Part shown: positions 1-8,031 of the stretch, piece by piece
Layout: every line of letters starts with the position of its first letter
Numbering within the stretch: position 1 is the stretch's first letter
DNA from: Saccoglossus kowalevskii
Lineage: Eukaryota; Hemichordata; Enteropneusta; Harrimaniidae
Length of the DNA: 11,698 nucleotides
Reading direction: 5' to 3'
NCBI RefSeq assembly: GCF_000003605.2
Contig: NW_003126905.1
Span: 28,456-40,153 of the forward strand
The notes under the pieces: generated by a model
Seen by the model: only the letters and a program-made list of their open reading frames with translations
Told to the model about the DNA's origin: nothing
The model's database searches: none
Made by a program: the position numbers and the translations under genes

Positions 1-760
1 TTCCAGCCATTTTTATCACATGGTTTTTGTTTCAGTGTGGTAATATGCCCTGTAATTCTCTGCTATTATTACTAGCATCAACATTTAATATATTTATGTT
101 TGCCACCATACTACTACTACAACATGATATGTACTTTATGCTTACTATTTCATAAACACTCCGCGAAGCTCTTTTTAAGTCAATTACAAGGTTCTGTTTT
201 CTCATACCCTTTCTAGAAGAAAAAAAACACATACACAATCGAGAAGTGCAACAATGAAAAGCAAGTAATAAACGACCGACAAATATTGCTGGAAAATACA
301 TGGTAAAATCCGTAAGAAAAAGTATATATGGACGGACATGAAGGCACACACACGCCCGATTGATGTCAGGTGTTTAGAAAAGAATAAGCACATCGCAACC
401 GGCTTTCACATCGCCTTTGCTCATTTTCATATGTTTATGAATATATATGTATATATTCCGTTGTAGGCATGTGAGTATCCCTTTATCATATGTCTATTAA
501 TCAGCTGGGCCGAGTGTTGACAATAAAGTCTACTTAATACGTTATTCCGAGTGAACTTTTGCGTGAATCAGACATCTCTCGTGTAAATATTATATTGGAC
601 GTAAGGCAAGTAACGTTGAATTCTTCTGCAATAACCATTGTTACAATAGAATACTACATAAAAAACATTTAAAAACAGATCTGATCAATAAAATGTATTT
701 GTTTTCGTTATTTTTTACATAATTACTATGTTTAAAATGTTTTTCTTTTCAATAAACTCG
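1..760. other. Non-coding AT-rich sequence, no gene seen
   Basis: I see no gene here. The only open frames are two overlapping minus-strand frames of about 105 and 63 codons between 32 and 393, rich in Cys, Phe and Leu with no recognisable domain; they look like chance frames. There is a short (CA)n run near 345-352 and a TA-rich run near 440-456. A loose inverted repeat pairs 661-675 with 730-744 and is probably AT-rich noise. CpG is fairly frequent (for example around 162-164, 269-278 and 354-415), unlike the right-hand part of the window. Confidence 0.6.
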
Positions 761-1029
761 TTTTCATATTATAAGTATATGACGCATTCAACGGATAGCC
801 TTCGTTTGCCACCTAGTTGACCAGACTTAAACATGTGTGTAAAGTTTTCATATTATAAGTATATGACGCATTCAACGGATAGCCTTCGTTTGCCACCTAG
901 TTGACCAGACTTAAACATGTGCGTAAAGTTTTCATATTATAAGTATATGACGCATTCAACGGATAGCCTTCGTTTGCCACCTAGTTGACCACCTAGTTGA
1001 CCAGACTTAAACATGTGTGTAAAGTTTTC
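761..1029. repeat. Three-copy 84-bp tandem repeat (minisatellite)
   Basis: Three head-to-tail copies start at 761, 845 and 929, each beginning TTTTCATATTATAAG and ending ACATGTGTGTAAAG or similar. Copies 1 and 2 are 84 bp. Copy 3 is 96 bp because the 12-mer CCACCTAGTTGA inside it is itself doubled. A partial fourth start (TTTTC) closes the array at 1025-1029. The copies are nearly identical; the one substitution I found is T to C in copy 2 near 922, giving GTGCGT. CAATAAAC occurs just outside both ends (750-757 and 1038-1045), possibly by chance. The unit shows no coding signal. Such high identity points to recent expansion or ongoing homogenisation. Confidence 0.97.
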
Positions 1030-1984
1030 TAGAGGTCAATAAACACATATTGAAATGCCAAGATATAATATTCTAGCATAATACATATTTCGTAAAAAGA
1101 GGATTTTTTTATCGGGTACAAGTACATCTACTTGACCGCTTTCACAGGTTTACTATTTAGTATTATAAGACCCGAGAATCCAAATATCAGTGTTATTTAT
1201 TATACAACAGTGTAGCGCATCAGTAAAAAAAATAGTACTGGTCTTACTATATGAATGTTAAACCTCTCATTGACTATCGTCTATCACTGGATTTTTTGAC
1301 TGTCGGAATCTAATGGAAATTCTTAAAACTTTTGAAACTATTGACACATACCTAACACACGCAAAAAATGACGAAGTGTAATAGTGTGAAAGATACAATG
1401 CACTGGCACATACCTAACGAAAATAAAAAACACCAAGACACGGACCAAATAAATACATGTTATAAGCAAATTCATACAGTTCTAATTACATACATGATTA
1501 CGCCAAGTCTCTTTAAATATCTACAGTATTCGATAGATTGCTCCATCCATGTTGATAGGTAAACAGTCGAGTTCATCTCACAGCTTGATTTTTGAAACGT
1601 TATCCCATTTTTGCACGAAATTCTTATCGGGTAAGGTTTTACATTTTTAACAATTTCTGAAGAATTAAGGTACCAACATACATTGTCTAAGCATGCTACC
1701 ATAACAACTTATATATTGTCTGAAAGCATAAATATAAGCAAATACAGTAGTGCATGATAAACGAAACCAGTGTTTGTCAGTCTGACGGCCAGTATCCTAT
1801 TATGTTTTATTTTACTATTCCGAATATTGAATACACCATTTTATAACTCTATAATTTGCATTCGTGTGAATTACACGTGAATTGCACAAAATGTTGACTT
1901 TTAGAGAATGTCTGAATCACAGTACAATTTTTAACATATTTTACCCCTGTTGCTCGTGTTTTCTCCTGTGTATCTGTTTTAGAT
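1030..1984. other. Non-coding sequence upstream of the candidate promoter
   Basis: No gene is supported. Two short open frames on opposite strands (1368-1562 plus, 1472-1702 minus) overlap each other and resemble no protein I know. The 12-mer CACATACCTAAC occurs twice, at 1345-1356 and 1407-1418, followed each time by an A-rich stretch, so it may be a small diverged duplication. Near 1864-1890 a short palindromic stretch reads CGTGTGAATTACACG. Confidence 0.55.
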
Positions 1985-1987
1985 TTG

Positions 1988-2006
1988 GCTCAAGAGGGCG
2001 CCCTCT
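1988..2006. promoter_or_regulatory. 14-bp GC palindrome with CTCF-like core
   Basis: AGAGGGC/GCCCTCT at 1993-2006 is a perfect 14-bp palindrome in otherwise AT-rich DNA. The stretch 1988-2001 (GCTCAAGAGGGCGC) fits the CTCF core consensus CCASYAGRKGGCRS at 11 of 14 positions by eye, including the conserved AGRKGGC block. The palindrome repeats the inner part of the motif on the other strand. CTCF is a conserved zinc-finger insulator protein of bilaterians and often binds close to promoters, so placement about 150 bp upstream of a splice donor is plausible. Binding is inference; the palindrome is a direct observation. Confidence 0.4.
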
Positions 2007-2040
2007 CTAAAAAATCCAGCTGATTTGTTATGACCTACAT

Positions 2041-2048
2041 CCCCGCCC
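2041..2048 (-). promoter_or_regulatory. GC box (Sp/KLF-type site)
   Basis: CCCCGCCC is the reverse complement of the GC box GGGCGGGG, which is bound by Sp/KLF zinc-finger proteins at TATA-less animal promoters. It lies 34 bp upstream of the YY1-like site and about 105 bp upstream of the splice donor. GC octamers of this kind are scarce in the window, which adds weight, but no binding data are available. Confidence 0.4.
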
Positions 2049-2049
2049 A

Positions 2050-2153
2050 CAAATGGTAACGTCCAAAATATTTTGACTTCAAAAATGGCGGTGCCAGTAA
2101 TCGAATGGAACGCCTTGTTGGTTATTTCGTCTCCTAATTCTGGGCGTTAGAAG
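2050..2153 (+). other. Candidate untranslated first exon
   Basis: The right edge is set by a perfect splice donor, AAG|gtaagta, with exon ending at 2153 and intron starting at 2154. The left edge is arbitrary; I see no TATA box and cannot place the start site. The exon holds three short open frames that all stop before the donor: ATG at 2053 (7 codons), ATG at 2085 (21 codons, MAVPVIEWNALLVIS..., stop 2148-2150) and ATG at 2105 (10 codons). The exon is therefore either untranslated with upstream ORFs, or belongs to a non-coding RNA. A GC box lies just upstream, a YY1-like site is inside, and CpG-rich DNA follows, as expected at an animal promoter. The downstream exon was not identified. Confidence 0.42.
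2082..2091 (+). promoter_or_regulatory. YY1-like downstream promoter element
   Basis: AAAATGGCGG fits the core of the YY1/pho motif AANATGGCGG. In animals this motif is typically found just downstream of the start site on the sense strand, often overlapping an ATG, as here (ATG at 2085). Its orientation supports transcription to the right. The distance to the donor is 62 bp. Confidence 0.45.
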
Positions 2154-3143
2154 GTAAGTACCAATAGATTATACAAATATTCACACTTATATATAATCGA
2201 TCATTTGTACAGGCGACCCTGAATCGAAATGCACTTTCTATGAACGATGGAAACGTGCATTCTTTGAGACCACTCGCGTCGGACGCGCGACGTAATTTCC
2301 AATTCCTTTAGATGAATACCCAACGATGACGCCTCTCGTTTACCCGTTACCATAGCTGCGGAGCCTTGATCTTGTCAATTGCGCATGGCCTTGCATTGCT
2401 TAATCATTGCCTCAACTTGTCACTATACGTATTCATATGTTATTATTTATGATTATGCGTGGTTTGTTTATGGATTGTTATCGTCGGGTGTTTAACGCAA
2501 ACGTAACTTGATTAAGTTTGTTTATGTACGTGTGTTGAAAATAATATTTATACAATGGTGTCGTGAATTCGTACCGGTACTTGCATGGTCATCGTGATCA
2601 CAGTTTTGTTGATGTTTTACGCGTAACTCTATTGTGTCAGTTGGATAAGTAACGTTTTTTGTTAGTAGTACCGTGTGAATCACTTTATTTTTAACACAAT
2701 TTAAAAATGACGACCCCTACCCCGACCCAGATGAAAAGCCAGATCTCGGGTCCAATTTTCCTATAAATTACGTGTATGAAAATAGAGTATCTAGAAATCA
2801 TGATTAGTTCTAGCTTGTTTTCTGTGAATCGTTATGTTTGCGGATAGCGAAACACGCTCTATAAGGTCTATGGTTATTCTTTGACACTACCACTTTAAAT
2901 GGCTAGCTTTCAAGTTCAAGTTGAGTAGCAGTAGCCCCAGAACATGGCCATGCTCAGAACAAAGGTTGAAGCTGGTCCAAATGAGAAATAGTGAAAAATA
3001 TAATATCCCAGTAATGATAATGGAGGGTAGACCCAAACATTTTTCGTGATAGTACTGTAACCCAGAGTGCTAACCTTGAGTTAATTGGTCTCCTTTACTC
3101 ATATTGCCATCAGCTGACCAATGTCTGCAAAGACAGGTTTATG
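2154..3143 (+). other. Presumed first intron, proximal part
   Basis: No coding exon is recognised after the donor at 2154. CpG-rich to about 2870, then CpG-free AT-rich sequence. No long open frame exists on either strand. I checked the stretch 2900-3060 for tRNA-like SINE boxes because of GTTCAAGTT near 2910, but no matching A box or acceptor stem could be found. The intron assignment rests on the donor only. Confidence 0.3.
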
Positions 3144-3502
3144 TACTGTAAAAGGATTAATTATTCACTGGATTTCAATTTTGCTTATTTTGCTGTCTGG
3201 AAAATGCGCTAAATTAAAACCCAGTGAATATGTAAAATTTAGCATAGAACACCATGAGCGGATTTAGAGGGGGCCGAGGGGGCTGCGGCCCCCCTATTTT
3301 TAACAACCAACAGGGCTTTGCGCAATCGGCGCTCACGAACCTGGCCTTTGGCTAACTTATCGCCCCCCTATTCCAGAATCCTAGATCGACCCCTGAACAC
3401 ATTATCTAAATGACGAATCCGTGAATTTAAAACCCACTGAATATGCCTGAAGTGGTAAATCAGCGAAATTTAAACCCAGTGAAAATTAGTAATTTTACAG
3501 TA
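3144..3502 (+). mobile_element. TA-flanked MITE (copy 1), interrupted
   Basis: The ends are TACTGTAAAA at 3144-3153 and TTTTACAGTA at 3493-3502. The terminal inverted repeats extend about 42 bp with roughly three quarters identity, including TTCACTGG near the inner part of both arms. TA at both outer edges suggests a TA target duplication, as in Tc1/mariner-type elements. Inside, the motif AAACCCAGTGAA and relatives recurs (about 3216, 3429 and 3472). A different element sits at 3253-3394; without it and one target copy this MITE is 211 bp. It aligns almost gaplessly with the copy at 4965-5177 read in reverse. There is no coding capacity, so any movement would depend on a transposase elsewhere. 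Confidence 0.8.
3253..3394. mobile_element. 142-bp non-autonomous element nested in MITE
   Basis: This GC-rich segment is flanked by GAACAC on both sides (3247-3252 and 3395-3400), the sign of a transposition event. Its ends are degenerate inverted repeats: left CATGAGCGGATTTAG, right end read in reverse CAGGGGTCGATCTAG, 10 of 15 matching if the last G is counted in the element. Inside is a GGGGGCC/GGCCCCC stem (3269-3275 with 3287-3293). Ends of the CAGGGGCGGATCTAGG style are familiar from non-autonomous DNA elements in animal genomes, but the superfamily is uncertain: hAT would give 8-bp duplications, and I see 5 or 6 bp. It is younger than the MITE it interrupts. Confidence 0.75.
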
Positions 3503-4964
3503 TATAATGTTCCCATACATACAAACTATTTTAGATGTAAATTCAAATTCAAACTCAAATAAGAAGGTATGATTTTATTTTGATTTTTCTAAAATTCAAA
3601 AATTTTGGAAAAAAAATTAAAAATTTCCTATAAACCACATCCATAGGTAACCTGAAACTAATGGGCCAGTTTTGGTTTTTATTATTTTAGCTTAGCATGT
3701 TAAATCAGTTAGATTAAAACTTGCATGAAAATAATAATTAATTGTTCTATATTCTAATTTTTATTGTTAATTGTTAATATTGTTGATCTGATTATCAGGC
3801 TGTATAGCATGCTTTACGCTGTGTCTACACCTAGCTTTGTAATGGCTTTCTGCATTACTACAAAACTCTGGTATTTGGAGTATGTATATATTTGTACTTT
3901 TCTAATAGAATCAGCAAGCACCCATAAACCAAAATTGTCTTTAATTAGTTTGAACAAAGACTTCAGAGCAAATATGGTGCACTATGTCTATATGTTTTGT
4001 GGGAGATGCAATTATTATAAATGAGATATTAGCATCTGTTTATTTTTTATTAACTGCTGTTTGAACCTGTAGTTTTACAGATAGCTGTGTATGTCTGTAA
4101 TTACATTTCATTAACGAAATGAACATGATTAATGAATCACAGTGTGTCTGGAGTTAATTTGTCACGTGTCAATTAACATGGCACTGAGGGGATTTCCTCA
4201 ATTCACAGAATCTAACTCTGACATGCGGCTTGCAATTTTACCAGGACATGTGTATGTCTCTTTCATCTTGTTCTATCTATCATTGTCCTAACAGTCTTAA
4301 TGAAAACATCATCAGATTTTCCTGCCTAAATTTTTCTGCACTTTTTGTTTTTTTCTTCAGTATTTTCGGAAGTGAACCCTAATTCTGTGGAGCCAACAGA
4401 CAAAATTTGCGTCAATTTTCAGTTTTTACTCCAAAAAATTGGCTATTTTTGTCCCAATATTCTGAAGGAAAGTGCAGACTATAAATGGGACTATTTTGTG
4501 AATTTGTGATGAAAGGAGGGAACTGGTGGTGAAAAGGTCAATTGTGCATTTACTATGTGGTTACAACTTATGAGAAGTTATTTGTGAGTTATAACAATAT
4601 AGTTGTTGACTTATTAAATCATCTGTGTTTATTAATTAATTACTACTAGACACTAGTGGCTTTCCTTGTCCACAAAGTCTCTTTAACTGCCTATTTTTCT
4701 AAATACTGTGTATGAACATTACTGTTCACCTGTAAGACCAAAACAGGTACTTTTGCAGCTGGTTTGGTGAAAATAAAACTTACATGCATGATATCTTGTA
4801 GTTTGGTAAAATGGTGTGCTTCAATAAAAATCAAATGTCATTCATTGTATTGAGAACAAATCAATATAAATAATGGTAACCATGGATATGGAATCTATTA
4901 AATCAATCTTTTTGATATTGAGGTGAATTTAGCAAGCAGTACTATACTTGATGTATATCTGTAC
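3503..4964. other. CpG-poor AT-rich sequence, probable intron
   Basis: No recognisable gene. The 86-codon plus-strand frame at 3764-4024 resembles no protein I know and fits chance expectation in AT-rich DNA. 3540-3640 is low-complexity A/T with CAAATTC-type short repeats. A good acceptor-like tract ending at 4360 is listed separately. CpG is nearly absent, in contrast to the region left of 2870. Confidence 0.5.
4361..4509 (+). other. Weak candidate exon after strong acceptor-like tract
   Basis: A long pyrimidine tract (4331-4358, with one TGCA interruption) ends in TTCTTCAG at 4360, the best acceptor-like sequence I noticed downstream of the donor at 2154. After it one frame stays open for 48 codons (4363-4506) to TGA at 4507-4509; it starts FSEVNPNSVEPTDK and ends ADYKWDYFVNL. 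The same frame is open only from 4330, so total length is 59 codons, not unusual in this base composition. AATAAA-like signals follow at about 4774 and 4824. I recognise no domain. It could be a terminal exon, an intronic chance frame or a decayed repeat; the last two are more likely. Confidence 0.12.
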
Positions 4965-5177
4965 TACTGTAAAATACTTTATTTTAGCTGGAATTAATTT
5001 TGCTGAAAAGATATTTTGGATATTTTGTATGGAATTTATTTTCACTGATTTTTGACAAGTTAAATGTAAAATATAGGAAAAAAAAGTATATTTGCTGGGT
5101 TTTATTTTCACTGAATCATTCCTTCAGTGAAAATAGGGAAAAATTAATTCCAAGCAAAAATAAAGTATTTTACAGTA
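4965..5177 (-). mobile_element. TA-flanked MITE (copy 2), intact
   Basis: This 213-bp element starts TACTGTAAAATACTTTATTT and ends with its inverse. The terminal repeats are about 38 bp with only one mismatch and one indel, tighter than in copy 1. Read in reverse it aligns end to end with copy 1 after removal of the nested insertion, sharing AAACCCAG and the CAGCRAAATT block near the end. It therefore lies in opposite orientation to copy 1. TA flanks it at both ends. It contains a 12-bp perfect hairpin at 5104-5134. Open frames across it (4929-5111 minus, 5000-5245 plus) are chance frames. Confidence 0.85.
5104..5134. repeat. Perfect 12-bp hairpin inside MITE copy 2
   Basis: ATTTTCACTGAA at 5104-5115 pairs perfectly with TTCAGTGAAAAT at 5123-5134 across a 7-base loop. 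The arm is the TTCACTG motif that also recurs in the element ends, so the stem probably arose from internal duplication of the element's own subrepeat. It is subterminal rather than central. Confidence 0.9.
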
Positions 5178-5865
5178 TTCTCAAAATAGTATTTTTTCAT
5201 AATATTTTGTTCATTAACCACACAACAGAATATTGTTTACTGTGATGCCAATAAATGGTTACAAGTAAATGTTAATTTGAAGTGAGTCGATTCAAGATTT
5301 GTAGAAGGCTCATCTTTTTGGCACAGGTTCAAAATTGTAAAATCGTTAACACGTACATTTCAGATTGCATCTCTGGTAGTTTACCCAATTATAATATGCA
5401 AATGAGAGATTGTATATTTGTAGCTAGGTTCCCTTTCAACCAAGAAATAATGTTGTTTTTTTGTATTGCGCATGTAGGAGTTCAATGATGCGTTTTCTAT
5501 ACTGTTGCCAAGTTCAATCTTTTGTTGTTGCTTACTTGCCAACTGTGACAGTGATCTGGGACAGGTTTCGAGGCTTATCCATTGACTGTGCATAGTTTTC
5601 ATATTTCTACCATACATGTATATATACACTGATACAAATGTACATGTATGAAGGAATAAGGTATGAATTTGTAATCTAACGTAATGATGGGTCACTGCTC
5701 AATGCGATACTACTGCGGCATTACTGCTGTTTGACACTCTTTTATCACTGGACATCAATCTGTTTTTATATTATATGTTGACAAACAAGCTGAAATCTAA
5801 GTATATTTATTTACACGATTTTAGGTCTTTTGTATACATGATTTTCTGATTTAGGGTTTGTATTG
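5178..5865. other. Non-coding sequence with a 10-bp inverted repeat
   Basis: No gene is supported. Open frames at 5282-5488 (plus) and 5381-5695 (minus, 104 codons) overlap and have no recognisable features. At 5611-5620 and 5641-5650 CATACATGTA and TACATGTATG form a perfect 10-bp inverted repeat around a 20-base spacer; both arms contain the octamer TACATGTA. Confidence 0.55.
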
Positions 5866-6344
5866 CAGTCACTGTAGGGAGGGGGTGTCTAAAGGGTTGG
5901 GTGGGGAGGTGGTGGTTTGCTTTATTCTCTGTATGTGGTCTCTGTGAGGGTCAGTACATGTAACTGCAGTCATTATTTTATTTTTTGACTTCTTCTTGAA
6001 AACTACAAATCTGATTGCTTTGATACTTGGGCAGACCTCTCTTTGATTTGTTTATTTCGTGATATCTTTAATTCTGTAATTTTGATGAATACTTTTGTTA
6101 TTTTTGGTAAAAAGTGATATTTTCGACTTCTTGTTAAAAAACAGCAAGTTTGATTGCTTTTATACTATACATATAGGTACCCCCAGGTAGACCTCTCTCA
6201 GATTTGTTCATTTTCCAGTGATATCTTCAGTTCTTTAATTGAAATGTGCATTGCTAACAGCGGAGCTATTTCAGACGAGAGACTGCTTGTGTCAATATAG
6301 TTTTTAGACAGACACTATTTATTTGAAGGTCAGTCACTGTAGGG
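5866..6344. repeat. Diverged tandem duplication between 14-bp direct repeats
   Basis: Two related units of about 138 bp begin at 5987 and 6125. Both open with GACTTCTT, then share GATTGCTTTKATACT, GRTAGACCTCTCT-like sequence, GATTTGTT and GTGATATCTT, in that order; the second unit carries an extra stretch of about 18 bp near 6166-6183. The pair is bracketed by the exact 14-mer CAGTCACTGTAGGG at 5866-5879 and 6331-6344, each followed by G-rich sequence. No frame is conserved between units, so a non-coding repeat family is more likely than duplicated exons. A short G/T-rich run lies at 5878-5915. Confidence 0.75.
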
Positions 6345-6598
6345 GATGGGTCGCAGGTGTGGACACTATATGAAGTAATGTAGTGACTCTACCTGTACAT
6401 GGATTAGTTAGTTTTCTACCACTGCAAGCTTTCCTATTTTAACATTTGATAATCTGTGTTAATGACAACTGACTGTGACAAAATCAGTGAAATTCCTCAT
6501 ATATAACATTTTTCCATCTTAAAGTTGTTTACACTAAATTTACATTATCCCAAAATGATGGCATCTTTAGTTTTGGCATGAATAATGAGTACCTAAAA
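6345..6598. other. Non-coding spacer
   Basis: Nothing recognisable. Short direct copies of CTGTACATGG-like and CACTAT sequence occur but without order. Confidence 0.5.
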
Positions 6599-6681
6599 TG
6601 CAATGCACAACAGCATAACAATTGCAATGCCGATATGGGGGTCCAAGTGCAATGCACCATGGGATATAAAAATTGCAACGC
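6599..6681. repeat. Four TGCAATGC motifs at about 25-bp spacing
   Basis: TGCAATGC or its variant TGCAACGC starts at 6599, 6623, 6648 and 6674, so the gaps are 24, 25 and 26 bases. The sequence between the motifs is not alike apart from short A-rich ends. It may be a decayed minisatellite or a cluster of protein-binding sites; TTGCAAT in two copies is a C/EBP-type half site. The minus-strand frames across it (6529-6735, 6593-6778) look incidental. Confidence 0.6.
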
Positions 6682-8031
6682 GTTTTTGAGACATGTATCT
6701 GACAATTGGGCTCTTGCTTGAATCCATAGTAGCATTATGGGTCAACCAAAGAAGTCTTTCGTGATTGCCATATCTCACTAGATAACAAAAAGTGAAAATA
6801 ACAATAGGTTTTCAATACTTGTCTAGAAGTCATATGTTGAACTGCTTTAGTAATGTTAAGGTTGCACATAACAATACCAATTGTTCGTGGTTTGTTCCCT
6901 GTGGTTTCATGCTTAACAACATATCGAGTCTCAAGGTAGAAATTTATTTGTTTGCAGATCATCGCACTATACATGCAGTGTGTGACTTATATGCACGATT
7001 GAATTCATTGATTCATTGATTGATTTTAAATAAGTTACGTAACATTTGTTTATGCGAATCCAGCTTCATTAACTACATACCCTCACATTATGCATGATGA
7101 AATATACTTCCCAAACTTTGAACTTTGGAGTGCCAAAATTTAATTTCTGTGTTCTCTCACACATAAACCTGCCCACAACTTATTTAATGGTTTTTCATAA
7201 ATTTTAATCAAGACCTGTATTCAATAGGAAATTATATCCATATGGTCCAAAATTTGCTAAGAAATTTGAGAAAAATGGAAATAAATGGGCAAATTGTGGC
7301 ACATAGTTTGTTATAAGTTATAATTTGATGTGTGACATCAAAACAAGATTTAAAGCACAGTCAGTGCAGTTTAGACTAGTTGGCACAGTGCCAGACGAAT
7401 TGTTAGCGATGATTGAAACTCCATACATTGTTTGAACTAGACTGACAGGTGTAAAGGGATGTACCCTCCCTGGATCAGGTACTTGGATAGGTAGGCAACA
7501 TTTTTTTTTTTTGCACGTTGTCAACTTTGTAGTAATAATTAATGGAATTGCTATTAATAAAATTCTTTAGTACATGCAGTAAATCACGTACTACCGGTAT
7601 CTCTGTATCTAGCACATTCTAGTGTGGTGAGGTATTTGATACAATATATTGACCCGTATATGTGTATATACAAAGACTAAATAAGAGAGCAAAGTAAAGG
7701 AGTGGAATGTTTTAAAATACTGACCTAGAAATAACATACATAAGTTGTAATTATTTAATTAAATAAACTTGATTATAGGGAACTAAATAGAAGTCAAAGA
7801 GAAAGAAAATGGCCTTGTAATCAAAGTTGTTGGATTTAGATAAATTTATCTGATTAATGTATTTGTGATAGTGTGTTAGCATGGCAACGACAATTCTTAA
7901 TTTCTCAGTTAACATATCTTCATTATACAAATTAGGAATACGTTGTAAGAATAATATTATGTGCGTATCTTGTCTACGTACTACTAATATTGGAGTTATG
8001 ACCTTTGACATCGATAGTTTCTCTATTGTTC
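6682..8031. other. Non-coding sequence with simple motifs
   Basis: No gene seen. The short frames at 6735-6974, 6792-7019, 7318-7524 and 7751-8071 overlap on both strands and match nothing I know. Notable small features are a tandem TTCATTGA-type run at 7005-7022, a 12-base T run at 7501-7512, a perfect 16-bp palindrome TTATTTAATTAAATAA at 7751-7766, and an RFX-like 14-mer at 7875-7888. The stretch 7340-7512 was checked as a SINE because of the T run, but no RNA polymerase III boxes or target duplication were found. Confidence 0.5.
7875..7888 (+). promoter_or_regulatory. X-box-like (RFX) 14-mer
   Basis: GTTAGCATGGCAAC matches the palindromic X-box GTTGCCATGGCAAC at 12 of 14 positions, with a perfect right half site GGCAAC. 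RFX factors bind X-boxes at ciliary and other genes. A one-mismatch match to the degenerate consensus is expected several times by chance in a window this size, so this is weak on its own. Confidence 0.2.

Larger units (their letters stand above)
1985..2870. promoter_or_regulatory. CpG-rich promoter and first-intron block
   Basis: CpG is dense from the palindrome to about 2870, with roughly 31 CpG in 2221-2700 by eye. The peak is 2274-2292, where about seven CpG lie in 20 bases. By contrast 4081-4980 has about five in 900 bases. It includes an NRF1-like half site GCGCATG at 2381-2387 and the 10-bp palindrome GTACCGGTAC at 2571-2580. Invertebrates with mosaic methylation usually keep CpG at promoters and lose it in methylated gene bodies, so this block probably marks an unmethylated promoter region. 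Confidence 0.45.

Noticed and set aside
32-393. Minus-strand frames of 105 and 63 codons
   Set aside because: Overlapping frames with no domain, poor composition for a protein and no splice or promoter context; fits chance in AT-rich DNA.
661-744. Loose inverted repeat of AAAAACATTT-type sequence
   Set aside because: Low-complexity A/T arms with gaps; expected by chance in this composition.
2905-2985. tRNA-like B box in GTTCAAGTT
   Set aside because: No A box, no acceptor-stem pairing and no cloverleaf could be built around it.
5381-5695. Minus-strand 104-codon frame
   Set aside because: Its start lies near a TACATGTA inverted repeat and it contradicts the overlapping plus-strand frame; no recognisable features.
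7340-7512. SINE-like segment ending in a 12-base T run
   Set aside because: GTTCAAACA on the minus strand resembles a B box, but no A box at proper spacing and no target duplication were found, and the T run is on the wrong side for a minus-strand SINE tail.
7751-7766. Perfect 16-bp palindrome TTATTTAATTAAATAA
   Set aside because: All A/T, so chance is substantial in this composition; no element ends around it.
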